Assembly: GCA_018970255.1 (NCBI GenBank)
Contig: JAGWWS010000023.1
Coordinates: 1 to 45,725, forward strand
DNA: 45,725 bases
Origin: Verrucomicrobiota bacterium
Lineage (GTDB): Bacteria; Verrucomicrobiota; Verrucomicrobiia; Chthoniobacterales; Terrimicrobiaceae
Reading direction: 5' to 3'
Part shown: positions 18,794-29,913 of the stretch, piece after piece
Layout: every line of letters begins with the position of its first letter
Position numbering within the stretch: position 1 is the stretch's first letter
Position numbers and translations under genes: made by a program
Notes under the pieces: generated by a model
Told to the model about the DNA's origin: nothing
Seen by the model: only the letters and a program-made list of their open reading frames with translations
The model's database searches: none

Positions 18794-20835
18794 GCGCGCC
18801 GCAGGCGCAGGGCGTTGAGCACGACCGAGAGCGAACTCAGCACCATCGCGAGCCCCGCCACCATCGGGTTCAAAAGGATTCCGAAAGCCGGATAAAAAAC
18901 GCCCGCTGCCAGAGGGATTCCGAGCGTGTTGTAGGCGAAGGCAAAAAACAGGTTTTGGCGGATGGTGCGCATCATGGCACGGGAGAGTCGCACCGCCCGC
19001 GCTATTCCGCCGAGGTCGCCTTTCACCAGTGCCATGCCTGCGCTCTCGATGGCGACATCCGTCCCATTTCCCATGGCGATTCCTACATCTGCCGCTGCCA
19101 GTGCCGGGGCATCGTTGGTGCCATCGCCAGCCATTGCCACGGTCCGCCCGCCGGATTTCAGCCCGGCGACGATTCGGTTTTTTTCCGCTGGCAAAACGGC
19201 GGCGTGGACTTCTTCGATGCCCAACTCGCGGGCAACGAGGTTCGCAGCGGCGGGTTGGTCTCCCGTCACAAGGACAATTCGAATGCCCAAATCGCGAAGC
19301 CCGCGCACAGCCTCGGCTGCTCCGGGCTTCAAGGAATCCGCAACTTCCAGGAAACCTGCGAAGCGGCCATCGATGGCCACAAAAAGAAAAGTTCCTGCCG
19401 TAGGACCCAGGAGGGCGCTGCTTGTCAGAGCCGGGTCGGTTTTCGCAAACACACCAGTCCGGCTCTGACAAGCAGAGCCCTCCTCGCCAAGCGTAACGCC
19501 GAGCGATTCGAGGAAATTAAATTTCCCGATGGCAACATCACGCCCCTCCACCACCCCGCGGATTCCCATACCGGTCGTGGACACAAAATCCACCACCCTC
19601 GGCGGTGCGCCCGCGAATGCCTCCACCACGGCGCGCCCGAGCGGATGCTCGCTTGCCGACTCCAAGCCCGCCGCAAGCCGCAGGATTTCGCCTTCCGAAA
19701 ATCCCGGCTCACCATGGCACCGCACCAAGCGCGGCTTCCCGGCGGTGAGCGTTCCCGTTTTGTCGATGGCGAGGACCGTGGCTTTCGCGAGGTTCTGCAT
19801 GGCGGCTGCGTTGCGGATGAGGATTCCCGAGGAAGCACCGCGCCCGATTCCCGCCACCACGGCCACCGGGGTCGCCAATCCCAGCGCGCAGGGGCAGGCA
19901 ATGACCAAGACGGAAACCGCATTCGAAACCGCCAAGGGCAGGCTGAATGCCAGCCACGCAAAAAATGTCACCACCGCCGCCACCAGCACCGCAGGCACGA
20001 ACCAAGCGGAAACCTTGTCTGCAAGGGCCTGCATGGGCGCCCGGCTCCGCTGGGCTTCACCAACAAGCGAGACGATTTGCGCAAGGACCGTTTCCGCCCC
20101 GACTTTCGATGCCCTCATCACAAACGACCCGTTTATGTTCATGGTTCCGCCAGTGGCGTGGTTGCCCAGTCGCTTGTCCACCGGGAGGGGTTCTCCGGTG
20201 AGCATCGATTCGTCCACGGTTCCCGAGCCTTCTACAACCACGCCGTCCACCGGCACCTTCTCCCCCGGCCGCACCCGCAAGAGGTCGCCGGGTTTCGCAT
20301 CCGCAAGGGGGATGTCGCGTTCGCCCGATTCCGAAACGAGCCGCGCGGTCTTTGGTGCGAGCGAAACCAGCGAACGGATGGCTTCCGAGGTTTTTCCCCG
20401 CGCGCGCAGCTCGAGGACTTGCCCGAGGAGGACGAGCACCGTGATGACGGCAGCCGATTCGAAATAGAGGTCTGGCGCACCACCATGCGCCCCGGCCGGG
20501 AACGCCCATGGAAAAAGGACGGCGGCTTCGCTGTAAACCCACGCCGCGCCGACCCCGAGCGTGGTGAGAGCGAACATGTCGGGCGAGCGGTTCAGGAACG
20601 ATTCCCAGCCCGCCTTCCAAAGCGGCGCGCCGCACCAAAGCACCACCGGCAGGCTGAGCAGCATCTGCGCAATCCTGGCGCCGTTCCCGTGAACCCACTC
20701 GGCACCGTGGAACCACGGAAGCATCGGCGCCATTGCCAAAAAGAAAATCGGCACCGTGAAAACCATGCCCACGGCGAAGCGCCGTGAGAAATCGGGGAGT
20801 TGGGATTCCCCGCCGCCGTGGCAGCACGCGGCCAT
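18775..20835 (-). CDS. Copper-type P1B-1 P-type ATPase with an in-frame repeat insertion
   Basis: The 686-residue protein has TGEP ([13 protein letters not shown]), the transmembrane [11 protein letters not shown] metal site near 315, DKTGT near 360, [11 protein letters not shown] and [16 protein letters not shown], as in Cu+ exporters (CopA/SilP). The N-terminus is short, starting [10 protein letters not shown], and lacks an HMA domain. Residues about 450-477 are encoded by an inverted pair of the dispersed repeat (19405-19486), in a variable loop before [11 protein letters not shown]; the frame stays open. Its ATG overlaps the cdd stop (TGATG), so cdd and this gene are probably coupled. Its 3' end overlaps the P1B-4 gene. 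Confidence 0.9.
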   Translation of the reverse strand: MAACCHGGGESQLPDFSRRFAVGMVFTVPIFFLAMAPMLPWFHGAEWVHGNGARIAQMLLSLPVVLWCGAPLWKAGWESFLNRSPDMFALTTLGVGAAWVYSEAAVLFPWAFPAGAHGGAPDLYFESAAVITVLVLLGQVLELRARGKTSEAIRSLVSLAPKTARLVSESGERDIPLADAKPGDLLRVRPGEKVPVDGVVVEGSGTVDESMLTGEPLPVDKRLGNHATGGTMNINGSFVMRASKVGAETVLAQIVSLVGEAQRSRAPMQALADKVSAWFVPAVLVAAVVTFFAWLAFSLPLAVSNAVSVLVIACPCALGLATPVAVVAGIGRGASSGILIRNAAAMQNLAKATVLAIDKTGTLTAGKPRLVRCHGEPGFSEGEILRLAAGLESASEHPLGRAVVEAFAGAPPRVVDFVSTTGMGIRGVVEGRDVAIGKFNFLESLGVTLGEEGSACQSRTGVFAKTDPALTSSALLGPTAGTFLFVAIDGRFAGFLEVADSLKPGAAEAVRGLRDLGIRIVLVTGDQPAAANLVARELGIEEVHAAVLPAEKNRIVAGLKSGGRTVAMAGDGTNDAPALAAADVGIAMGNGTDVAIESAGMALVKGDLGGIARAVRLSRAMMRTIRQNLFFAFAYNTLGIPLAAGVFYPAFGILLNPMVAGLAMVLSSLSVVLNALRLRRAQLLGL
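19409..19484. repeat. Inverted pair of the dispersed palindromic repeat inside a coding region
   Basis: The 26-bp arm at 19409-19434 (AGGAGGGCGCTGCTTGTCAG then AGCCGG) is repeated in inverse orientation at 19459-19484 with one mismatch, separated by 24 bp. The left arm, with four preceding bases, matches 24 bases of copy A from 8323. The pair lies within the copper-ATPase gene and keeps its frame. Confidence 0.9.
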
Positions 20836-21230
20836 CAGGGCTTGTCGAGGATTCCCGTCGAGGCGCGGGGCAGTAGCTGGTCGAGCGTGAACTCCTCGGT
20901 CTTGCCGCCGAGCGTGGAGAGAATGATGGGGAGCGACGGGTTGAATTCCGCCATCACCTGCCGGCAGGCGCCGCAGGGGCTCACCGGCTCAGAGGTGTCC
21001 GCAGCCACGGCGATGCAGCGGAAGTCGCGCTTGCCCGCCGCCACGGCTGCTCCGATGGCAACGCGTTCGGCGCAAATCGTGAGGCCGAAGCTGAGGTTTT
21101 CCACATTGCAGCCGGTGAAGACCGAACCGTCCGCGCACTCGAGTGCAGCACCGACGAAAAAATTCGAATACGGCGCGTGGGCGTGGAGGCGCGCCGCTTT
21201 GGCGGCTTGGACAAGGGAATCGCGGTCCAT
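20835..21230 (-). CDS. cdd: Cytidine deaminase
   Basis: The 131-residue protein matches the homotetrameric cytidine deaminase size. It has '[14 protein letters not shown]', the catalytic [10 protein letters not shown] (zinc Cys and proton-shuttle Glu) and PCGACRQV with the other two zinc cysteines. It deaminates cytidine and deoxycytidine in pyrimidine salvage. The ATG at 21230 begins homology; farther upstream starts would run through a region overlapping the divergent small gene's promoter. It is followed, with a 1-bp overlap, by the copper ATPase. Confidence 0.94.
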   Translation of the reverse strand: MDRDSLVQAAKAARLHAHAPYSNFFVGAALECADGSVFTGCNVENLSFGLTICAERVAIGAAVAAGKRDFRCIAVAADTSEPVSPCGACRQVMAEFNPSLPIILSTLGGKTEEFTLDQLLPRASTGILDKP

Positions 21231-21320
21231 GCCCGCAACATCGTCCGACACCCCGCGCCCGTCGATTTTTTTCCAAACCCCCCGTTGCATACTGAGCGGC
21301 GATGTGTTTATTGCGGCAGC

Positions 21321-21632
21321 ATGAAGCGGAAAGCCGACGACGCATTGCCGACGCGGGCCGTGGTGGCGGAACTCTCGAAATTCCGCAAGGTCGCCCGCGC
21401 GTCCATCGACGCCCACCGCCGGCGGGTGGAAGCCGAACTCGACGCGGTCCGCCAAAAAGTCGAGGCGCTCGCGGAGGCGAACAAAACCTCCGATGGCCGC
21501 GGCCGCGACCTCCGCGACATGCTCACGCTGCTGCGCTCCCACAAAATCGACCCCACCAAGGGGCGCCGGAAGGATTTGAAAAAAATCGAATCCCTCGCGG
21601 AAGACCTCTCCATGCTGTGCGAACGGTGGTGA
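21321..21632 (+). CDS. Small basic coiled-coil protein of unknown function
   Basis: The 103-residue product is rich in Lys, Arg, Glu and Ala, with a long predicted coiled-coil stretch at about 15-60 (many Ala/Leu/Val heptad positions) and a basic tail (KGRRKDLKKIE). I do not recognise a named family. It has no signal peptide and no membrane segment. Its stop overlaps the GTG start of the following msrA in GTGA, which supports real translation and coupling. Start ATG at 21321. Confidence 0.6.
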   Translation: MKRKADDALPTRAVVAELSKFRKVARASIDAHRRRVEAELDAVRQKVEALAEANKTSDGRGRDLRDMLTLLRSHKIDPTKGRRKDLKKIESLAEDLSMLCERW

Positions 21633-22195
21633 GGCTGGTTTGCGCGGCGCTGGTTTTCGGGGCGTCGCTGTGTTTTGCTGAAGGTATGGAAGAACAACAC
21701 GCGGTGCTGGGCGGTGGCTGTTTTTGGTGCGTCGAGGCGGTTTACGAGGGCGTGCCCGGCATCAAGTCCGTCGAGAGCGGCTACGCGGGCGGGCGCACGC
21801 CGAACCCGACCTACGAGGAAATTTGCACCGGAAAAACCGGCCACGCGGAAGTGGTGCGGATCGCTTTCGACCCGGCGGTGGTTTCCTATGAAAAAATTAT
21901 CGACCTCTTTTGGGATGCTCACGACCCGACGACTCTGAACCGGCAGGGCGCCGATGTGGGCACGCAATACCGCTCCATCATCATCGCGGCGGACGAAGCC
22001 CAGCGCGCCGCAGCCGAGAAATCCAAAGCTGCCGCGAAAGCGCGCTTCGACGACCCGATTGTCACGGAGATCACCGGACCCGCGGAGTTTTTCCCCGCCG
22101 AGGAATACCATCAGGATTTTGCCTCGCGGAATCCGGGGCACCCGTATGTGCGGGCTGTGATTGCGCCGAAGCTTGGAAAAGTTCGGAAGGAGTAG
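21629..22195 (+). CDS. msrA: Peptide methionine-S-sulfoxide reductase MsrA, apparently exported
   Basis: The catalytic domain starts 'EEQHAVLGGGCFWCVEAVY' with the nucleophilic Cys in GCFWC; 'GYAGGRTPNPTYEEICTG', 'GHAEVV', 'DVGTQYRS' and 'EEYHQDF' follow. It reduces methionine-(S)-sulfoxide. With the GTG at 21629, which overlaps the previous stop, the protein is 188 residues and gains a signal peptide (RLVCAALVFGASLCFAEG), implying periplasmic action. The internal ATG at 21686 would give a 169-residue cytoplasmic form. The hydrophobic in-frame leader and the GTGA overlap favour the long form. Confidence 0.92.
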   Translation: MRLVCAALVFGASLCFAEGMEEQHAVLGGGCFWCVEAVYEGVPGIKSVESGYAGGRTPNPTYEEICTGKTGHAEVVRIAFDPAVVSYEKIIDLFWDAHDPTTLNRQGADVGTQYRSIIIAADEAQRAAAEKSKAAAKARFDDPIVTEITGPAEFFPAEEYHQDFASRNPGHPYVRAVIAPKLGKVRKE

Positions 22196-22208
22196 GCTTC
22201 CCTACTCC
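22189..22208. terminator. Hairpin between convergent msrA and the small membrane-protein gene
   Basis: GGAGTAGG-CTTC-CCTACTCC is a perfect 8-bp stem covering the msrA stop and lying between the two convergent stops. There is no U-tract on either side, so a bidirectional barrier is possible but not proven. Confidence 0.45.
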
Positions 22209-22519
22209 AGCGCGAGCGAAAGGAGGGAGGGTTCCTCCACGGTGACCAGAAGGTCGATGCCCGCTGCGGAGTCGAAAACTTCGGCGTAGGCGAGTTCGGT
22301 GGACGGGGTGGGGGATTCGAGGAGGCTCATGGCGAATGCCGCTGCGAGCAAGGCGAAGGCGGCGGAGGGAATCCAGCGGGGGAGGCTAAAAAGCGGGGCG
22401 GGGGACGAATTGCGGATGGCGCGGGCGACATTGCGCGCGAAAAATGGCGACGGCTCCACGGCGGTGGAGCGGCCGAGCAGGCGCCAGAGGGCGTCGTTTT
22501 CCGGGAATTCGCCGTTCAT
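22202..22519 (-). CDS. Small single-span membrane protein, unknown function
   Basis: The 105-residue protein has a soluble N-terminus (ENDALWRLLGR, then PSPFFARNVARAIRN), one hydrophobic helix at about 48-66 (WIPSAAFALLAAAFAMSLL) and an acidic C-terminal tail. I do not recognise a named family; the layout resembles small anti-sigma-like or membrane-anchored regulators, which is only a suggestion. It starts 41 bp after the rpoD stop and is the last gene of the dnaG-rpoD operon. Confidence 0.65.
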   Translation of the reverse strand: MNGEFPENDALWRLLGRSTAVEPSPFFARNVARAIRNSSPAPLFSLPRWIPSAAFALLAAAFAMSLLESPTPSTELAYAEVFDSAAGIDLLVTVEEPSLLSLALE

Positions 22520-22560
22520 GCGGGATCAAACACGGCAAACGCCCGGAAGTTGCGCGGAAA

Positions 22561-24673
<2,113 letters not shown>

Positions 24674-24693
<20 letters not shown>

Positions 24694-26449
24694 CCGCCAC
24701 GCGGATTTTCAGGTCAAGGATTTGTTTTTGGATGGTTTGGCGCTCGGCGGCGGGCACGGAGGGGTCGGCGAGGCGGCTTTTCAGCCCCTCCATGCGGGCG
24801 GCGAGGGATTGGATTTGGAAGCCGCGGTGGGTGGTCATGGCGCGTTCGAGCGGGTTCGCAATGGCATGGCGCTGGTCGAGCCCGGCCAGCAGGCGTTCCT
24901 CGGCGGCAGTGAGGTTCGCGGCGGCTGAGGCGGGCAGGGGCGCGCCGTCGGGGAATTCGGCGCGGGCGATTTTGTCGACGAGCGAACCGGCGCTTTCAAA
25001 AGTGGAGGCGGGTTCTTGCGTGCGGAGCCATTCGCGGACTTCGGCGCTGGCGAGCGCGGTGCGGCAGAGGACGGCCATGGCGGGCGTCATTTCGAGGGCC
25101 TCGGCGGCGGGCTGGGAGGGTTCGTTTTTGTCGGAAGTTTCCTGGGTGTTCGGCGCCTTCATCGAGGCGCGGATGGCGGATTGGGGCAGCGCGAGGCGGG
25201 CGGCGATGTCGCCGATGGTGGACTCGCGCAGGGCGGCGTCCTTGATGAGCGCCAGGGCGGGGCCGATCCGGCGGACGAACCGGGATTTGCCCGCCGAGTC
25301 GGAGAGCTCGGTGGCGGATTCCGCAAGGGAGTGTTCGAAGTAGCCTGCGGCCGCCGCAACGAGGCTGGAAAAGGCTTCGGCGCCGTTTTTGCGGATGAGC
25401 GAATCGGGGTCCTCGCCGTCGGGCAGTGCGGCGACCTTGACTTGCAGCCCTTGCGAAAGGAGCGAGAGGACCGAGCGCTCTGCGGCTTTTTTGCCCGCGG
25501 GGTCGGAGTCGAAACAGAGCACGACGGTTTCGACATAGCGCTTGAGGGTGCGCGCCTGGTCGGCCGTGAAGGCGGTGCCCTGCGGGGCGATCACATTTTT
25601 CACGCCGGCGCCGTGGGCGGAGATGAGGTCGATTTGCCCTTCGCAAACAATCGCGGAATTCGCGGCGACGAGGTCGCGCTTGGTTTTGTCGAGGCCATAG
25701 AGGACGCGGCCCTTTGTGAACAGCGGCGTTTCGGGGGAGTTCACATACTTGGCGGCTTTCGGGTCGGCGGAAAGCGTGCGGCCGCTGAAGGCGATGGTTT
25801 CCCCGATATCGTTCCGGATGGGGAACATGATTCGGTCGCGGAAGCGGCTGTAGAGCGGGCTGGACGGCTGGTCGTCCTTCGCGGAGGCGAGGCCGCTTTG
25901 CGCGATTTCGCCTTCGGTGAATTTGCGCGAGCGGAGGTGGTCGAGCGCGGCATCCCAGGAGTCGGGCGCGTAGCCGAGTTGCCAGGCTTTTGCGGTTTCC
26001 GCGCCGAGTCCGCGCGACTTCAGGTAGTCCCGGGCGCGTGCGGCTTCGGGGGTTTTCAGGAGGTTGTTGTGGAACCAGGCGGCCGCTTCCTCATGCAGTG
26101 ATAGCAACCGCCGGCGGAGGTCGTGCCGCTTCGCTTCGTCGGGGGAGGGGGCTTCCTCGACAATCGGGATGCCTGCGCGCTGGGCAAGCCTGCGGACCGC
26201 CGTGGGGAAATCCACATGCTCGTAGTCCATCACGAACCGCAGCACGCCGCCGCCGGCCCCACAGCCGAAGCAATGGTAGGATTGCCGCGAGGGCGTGACA
26301 TGGAAGGACGGCGTCTTTTCGCGGTGGAACGGGCAAAGCGCGCGGAAGCTCGTCCCGGCGCGCTTCAGCGGGAAATACGAGCCGATCAAATCGACGATAT
26401 CGGTGGCGTCGGCAACGCGCTGGATTGTTTCCTCCGAGATGAAACCCAC
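24674..26449 (-). CDS. dnaG: DNA primase DnaG
   Basis: The 591-residue primase has the N-terminal zinc-binding domain ([17 protein letters not shown] then YHCFGCG; C39, H42, C60, C63), the RNA-polymerase domain with [13 protein letters not shown], and a TOPRIM fold with '[15 protein letters not shown]' and [11 protein letters not shown] as metal-binding acidic motifs. The usual EGYMDV motif reads EGQIDL; the catalytic Glu and Asp remain. The C-terminal DnaB-interacting part is divergent. It makes RNA primers for replication and precedes rpoD with an overlap. Confidence 0.96.
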
Positions 26450-26500
26450 GGGCGGAAATTACCTTGCGGGGGCATGCGGTGCGAGTGAGATTTCCGTGCC

Positions 26501-27883
26501 GTGAAAACGCTCGCAGCCATACTCGCCATCCTGCTCGCGATGCCCGCCGCCCGCGGGGAGGAAGCCAAAATCGAGACCGGGTCCGTGGTTGTCGTGCCCG
26601 TGGAGGGCATGGTCAGCGAGGCGCAGTTTTTCTTCCTGAGGCGGGTGTTGAAAAAGGCGGAGTCGGTCGCGGCGGCCGGGATCATTTTCGACATGGACAC
26701 ACCCGGCGGGGACCTCAAGGCGACGGAAAAAATCGTGCAGATGCTTTCGAAAAGCCCGGTGCCGGCGTTCACCTATGTGAACACCAACGCCGGTTCGGCC
26801 GGCGCGTTGATCGCGATGGGGACGAAGAAAATCTACATGGCGCCCGTCAGCGCGATCGGGGCCGCGGCGCCTGTGGCGGGTTCGGGGCAGGAAATCCCCG
26901 AGACGATGAACGCGAAGATCGTATCGTATTTTTCCGGCTACTTCCGGAGCGTGGCGCAGAAAAACGGCTACCACCCCGAGTTGGTGGACGGGTTTATGAA
27001 CCTCGACAAGGAGGTGAAGGTCGGCGGCGAGGTCATCAACCCCAAGGGCGCCCTCCTCACGCTCAGTGCGCAGGAGGCGACGCGTGTCATCGAGGGCAGA
27101 CCGCTCCTGGCGAGCGGAATCGCCGCCGATGTGGAGGAGGTCGCTGCGCTCTGCGGTTTGGCGAAGGACAAGATTGTCAAAGTCGAGCCCTCGGGTTTCG
27201 AAACCCTCGCCCAGTGGATCACGATGCTCGCACCGATCCTTCTGCTCGGCGGCGTGGTCGGCGCCTACCTGGAATTCAAAGCGCCGGGCTTCGGCGTGGC
27301 GGGGATCATCTCGGCGATCTGCTTCGCGCTGTTCTTCGGCGGGCATTACATCGCCGGGCTGACCGGGCTCGAAATGGTGGCGATCTTCGTCCTGGGAATC
27401 GTTTTCATCCTTTTGGAATTCCTGCTTTTCCCGGGGGTGGTCGTCCTCGCACTCGGCGGAGCGCTGATGGTCCTGGTGGCGCTCTTTTTCGCGATGGCAG
27501 ATTTCTATCCCGCCCAACCTGTGGACCTTTCCTTCGACTTCCTGCTCGTTCCGATGATGAATATTTCGATTGCCCTCATCGGTGCGGTTTTCGTGGTTGC
27601 ATTCCTCGCCCGGTTCCTTCCCGAAATGCCGCTGATGCGGCGGTTGTTCCTTTCCTTCACCCAGCCAAAAACCCAATCCGCCGTTGGTGCTGCGATCCCG
27701 CCCCCACGAGTGGCGCCTGGCGACACCGGTGTTGCCTTGACCATCCTCCGCCCCGCCGGGCGTGCGGAGATCGGCGGCTCGGTGGTCGATGTCTTGACCG
27801 GCGGCGATTTTATCGAAGCAGGAACGCGCGTGCGGGTTCTGTCCGCCAGCGGTCCGAGCGTGGTTGTCGGGCGCGATGTTTGA
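26501..27883 (+). CDS. NfeD-family membrane-bound serine protease (ClpP-class)
   Basis: This 460-residue protein has a signal peptide (about 1-19), a ClpP/SppA-like protease domain with 'GIIFDMDTPGGDL' and the nucleophile Ser99 in NAGSAGA, about four to five transmembrane helices (roughly 232-250, 258-282, 290-335 and 345-370) and a C-terminal soluble OB-fold NfeD domain (about 395-460). Full-length NfeD proteins are linked to membrane quality control, often beside a stomatin/flotillin gene; none is seen here. The start is GTG at 26501. It is divergent from dnaG with 51 bp between the starts. Confidence 0.88.
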   Translation: MKTLAAILAILLAMPAARGEEAKIETGSVVVVPVEGMVSEAQFFFLRRVLKKAESVAAAGIIFDMDTPGGDLKATEKIVQMLSKSPVPAFTYVNTNAGSAGALIAMGTKKIYMAPVSAIGAAAPVAGSGQEIPETMNAKIVSYFSGYFRSVAQKNGYHPELVDGFMNLDKEVKVGGEVINPKGALLTLSAQEATRVIEGRPLLASGIAADVEEVAALCGLAKDKIVKVEPSGFETLAQWITMLAPILLLGGVVGAYLEFKAPGFGVAGIISAICFALFFGGHYIAGLTGLEMVAIFVLGIVFILLEFLLFPGVVVLALGGALMVLVALFFAMADFYPAQPVDLSFDFLLVPMMNISIALIGAVFVVAFLARFLPEMPLMRRLFLSFTQPKTQSAVGAAIPPPRVAPGDTGVALTILRPAGRAEIGGSVVDVLTGGDFIEAGTRVRVLSASGPSVVVGRDV

Positions 27884-27943
27884 ACCGCTGAGCCCTGCCT
27901 GCGCTATTGCGTCGGGGCGCCGCTTGTGGGATTGGGAATCCGA

Positions 27944-28990
27944 ATGAAAACCCTCGTCACCGGCTCCTCCGGCCTCATCGGGTCCGAGGTTTCGATTTTC
28001 TTCGCGAAACAGGGCTGCGCCATCCACGGCGTGGACAACAACCAGCGCGCCGAGTTTTTCGGCCCGCAAGGCGACACGCGCTGGAACCAAAAGCGCCTGC
28101 TCGAAGCGATCCCCGGCTTCACCCACCACGAACTCGACATCCGCAACCGCCAGGGCGTCCTCGACCTCGTCGCCTCGCTCAAGCCCGACATCATCATCCA
28201 TACGGCCGCCCAGCCCTCGCACGACCGCGCCGCAGCGATCCCGTTCGACGATTTCGACACCAACGCCGTAGGCACATTGAACCTTCTCGAAGCCACCCGC
28301 CGGTCCTGCCCCGAGTCCCCGTTCGTGCACATGTCCACGAACAAAGTTTACGGCGACAGGCCGAATTCCATCCGCTTGAAGGAACTCGAAACGCGCTGGG
28401 ACTACGACGACCCTGCCTACGAACACGGCATCGCCGAGGATTTTTCCATCGACCAGTCGAAGCACTCGCTCTTCGGCGCATCGAAGGTCGCCGCCGATGT
28501 CATGGTCCAGGAATACGGGCGCTATTTCAATATGCCCACCTGCTGCCTGCGCGGCGGTTGCCTCACGGGGCCGAACCACTCCGGCGTCGAACTCCACGGG
28601 TTCCTCAGCTACCTCGTCAAATGCAACCTCGAGGGGCGCGAATACAAGGTCTTCGGCTACCAGGGCAAGCAGGTCCGCGACAACATCCACAGCGAAGATG
28701 TCGCGCGCTTCATGTGGGAATTCTGCAAGGCCCCGCGCTCCGCGGAAGTCTACAACCTCGGCGGCGGCAAACAAAATTCCTGCTCGATCCTCGAGGCCTT
28801 CCAAACCGCCGAATCGTTCACCGGGAAAAAGCAGGTTTTCACCTATGTGGACCAAAACCGGATCGGCGACCACATCTGCTACTACAGCGATCTCCGGAAA
28901 ATGAAATCCCACTACCCCGCCTGGGACATCACGGTCACCCTCGAAGAAACGATCCGCCAAATCGTCGAAGCCTGGAAAACCCGCGGCTGA
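27944..28990 (+). CDS. NAD-dependent sugar epimerase, CDP-paratose 2-epimerase-like
   Basis: The 348-residue SDR enzyme has the NAD-binding TGSSGLIG at residues 5-12, STNKVYGD, '[20 protein letters not shown]', '[19 protein letters not shown]', and [16 protein letters not shown], a pattern of the CDP-paratose/CDP-tyvelose epimerase branch. The SDR catalytic Tyr of YxxxK is Phe in FGASK. It probably converts a nucleotide-diphosphate sugar, but substrate is unknown. It opens the plus-strand sugar cluster; the ATG at 27944 directly begins the Rossmann strand. A second epimerase lies beyond the small gene pair downstream. Confidence 0.85.
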   Translation: MKTLVTGSSGLIGSEVSIFFAKQGCAIHGVDNNQRAEFFGPQGDTRWNQKRLLEAIPGFTHHELDIRNRQGVLDLVASLKPDIIIHTAAQPSHDRAAAIPFDDFDTNAVGTLNLLEATRRSCPESPFVHMSTNKVYGDRPNSIRLKELETRWDYDDPAYEHGIAEDFSIDQSKHSLFGASKVAADVMVQEYGRYFNMPTCCLRGGCLTGPNHSGVELHGFLSYLVKCNLEGREYKVFGYQGKQVRDNIHSEDVARFMWEFCKAPRSAEVYNLGGGKQNSCSILEAFQTAESFTGKKQVFTYVDQNRIGDHICYYSDLRKMKSHYPAWDITVTLEETIRQIVEAWKTRG

Positions 28991-28998
28991 TTTCCGCC

Positions 28999-29253
28999 AT
29001 GCGCCAATACCGCCCGAACATTGAACGGCAAAAACTGCTTTATTCCCGGATGAAATCGCGGGCTTTGTTGCGGCGCTTGCAGGGCAAGCCGCCCGTCAAC
29101 ACGGCGGTTGCGGAAGGGCGCCGACAAATCCCCGACAATTCCCAACCCTGGCTGCCCGGCGGGGTGACTTGCCTGGCAGATGCGATGTGGGTCTCGGACC
29201 GAATCAAGGAAGACATGGAACGATGGAACCCCCCTCTGCAACGGACCAATTGA
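28999..29253 (+). CDS. Small basic protein, putative antitoxin partner of the downstream nucleotidyltransferase
   Basis: The 84-residue product is Arg-rich (MRQYRPNIERQKLLYSRM...) and I do not recognise its family. It starts 8 bp after the epimerase stop and overlaps the next gene's start by 31 bp in another frame. The small-gene-then-nucleotidyltransferase arrangement with overlap is typical of toxin-antitoxin pairs, so an antitoxin role is inferred from context only. Codon use here is less biased than in the flanking epimerases. Confidence 0.55.
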   Translation: MRQYRPNIERQKLLYSRMKSRALLRRLQGKPPVNTAVAEGRRQIPDNSQPWLPGGVTCLADAMWVSDRIKEDMERWNPPLQRTN

Positions 29254-29912
29254 TTCGCCGCGTCGCATCCAAAGGCCGTGTCTTGTCGCTCGGCGGCCTT
29301 GCTGTCATCGCCCACGGACTGCCGCGCAACACCCACGATGCCGACATTTGGATAGACCCCATGGAATCGATTGCCAAATGGGCGTCGTTTGTTGGTTCGA
29401 TCGTCTATTCGACCGAAGGTGCCAAGCCTGTTGCGATGGCGGTTTGGACGCCAATTGCCGAAACGGATTTCGAACAGGTCGTTGCCCGGGATGGTGCATT
29501 CAGGATCAATGGGCTGGACCGTCCCTTGGACATTTTCCGCGAACCCAACGAACTTCCAATCGAGGAGTTTGATGCGGCTTGGGGACGGGCCGCCGAACTC
29601 GCCGATGGCACGAGGTTGCCCGACGAAATCGACCTGTTGATGACGAAACAACTCACGAACCGTGCCAAGGACGCCATGGACATCGAATTCCTCGAAAACA
29701 AAGCGGAGGCGCGTTTCCTTGCCGAAATCCCTGGTGCTACAGAAGGGCGCGCATTTGAAATGCTAGGACGCTTCCTCACGCCCAAAGTTGCGGAGGCGGC
29801 GCTCGCGCACCCATCCAAGTCGGTTCGGGAACTCGGGCACCGGTATTTGCGTGAACTCGCCGCCGACGGGGACCCCTTCGCAGCCGACATTTTGAAAAAC
29901 CTTTCCAACTGA
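29223..29912 (+). CDS. Nucleotidyltransferase-fold protein (MNT/AbiEii-like), candidate toxin
   Basis: The 229-residue protein carries an N-terminal polymerase-beta-type nucleotidyltransferase signature: 'LSLGGLAVIAHGLPRNTHDA' followed by DIWID, i.e. GG-x9-R.T.D.D with the two metal-binding Asp. A later KQLTNRAKDAMDIEFL matches the K..R.KD..D helix shared by the family. The C-terminus is helical and Ala/Arg-rich. Related proteins are toxins (AbiEii, MenT) or antitoxins (MNT). It lies between two epimerases, has lower G+C and overlaps the preceding small gene, suggesting a mobile pair inserted in the sugar cluster. Confidence 0.68.
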   Translation: MEPPSATDQLIRRVASKGRVLSLGGLAVIAHGLPRNTHDADIWIDPMESIAKWASFVGSIVYSTEGAKPVAMAVWTPIAETDFEQVVARDGAFRINGLDRPLDIFREPNELPIEEFDAAWGRAAELADGTRLPDEIDLLMTKQLTNRAKDAMDIEFLENKAEARFLAEIPGATEGRAFEMLGRFLTPKVAEAALAHPSKSVRELGHRYLRELAADGDPFAADILKNLSN

Positions 29913-29913
29913 C

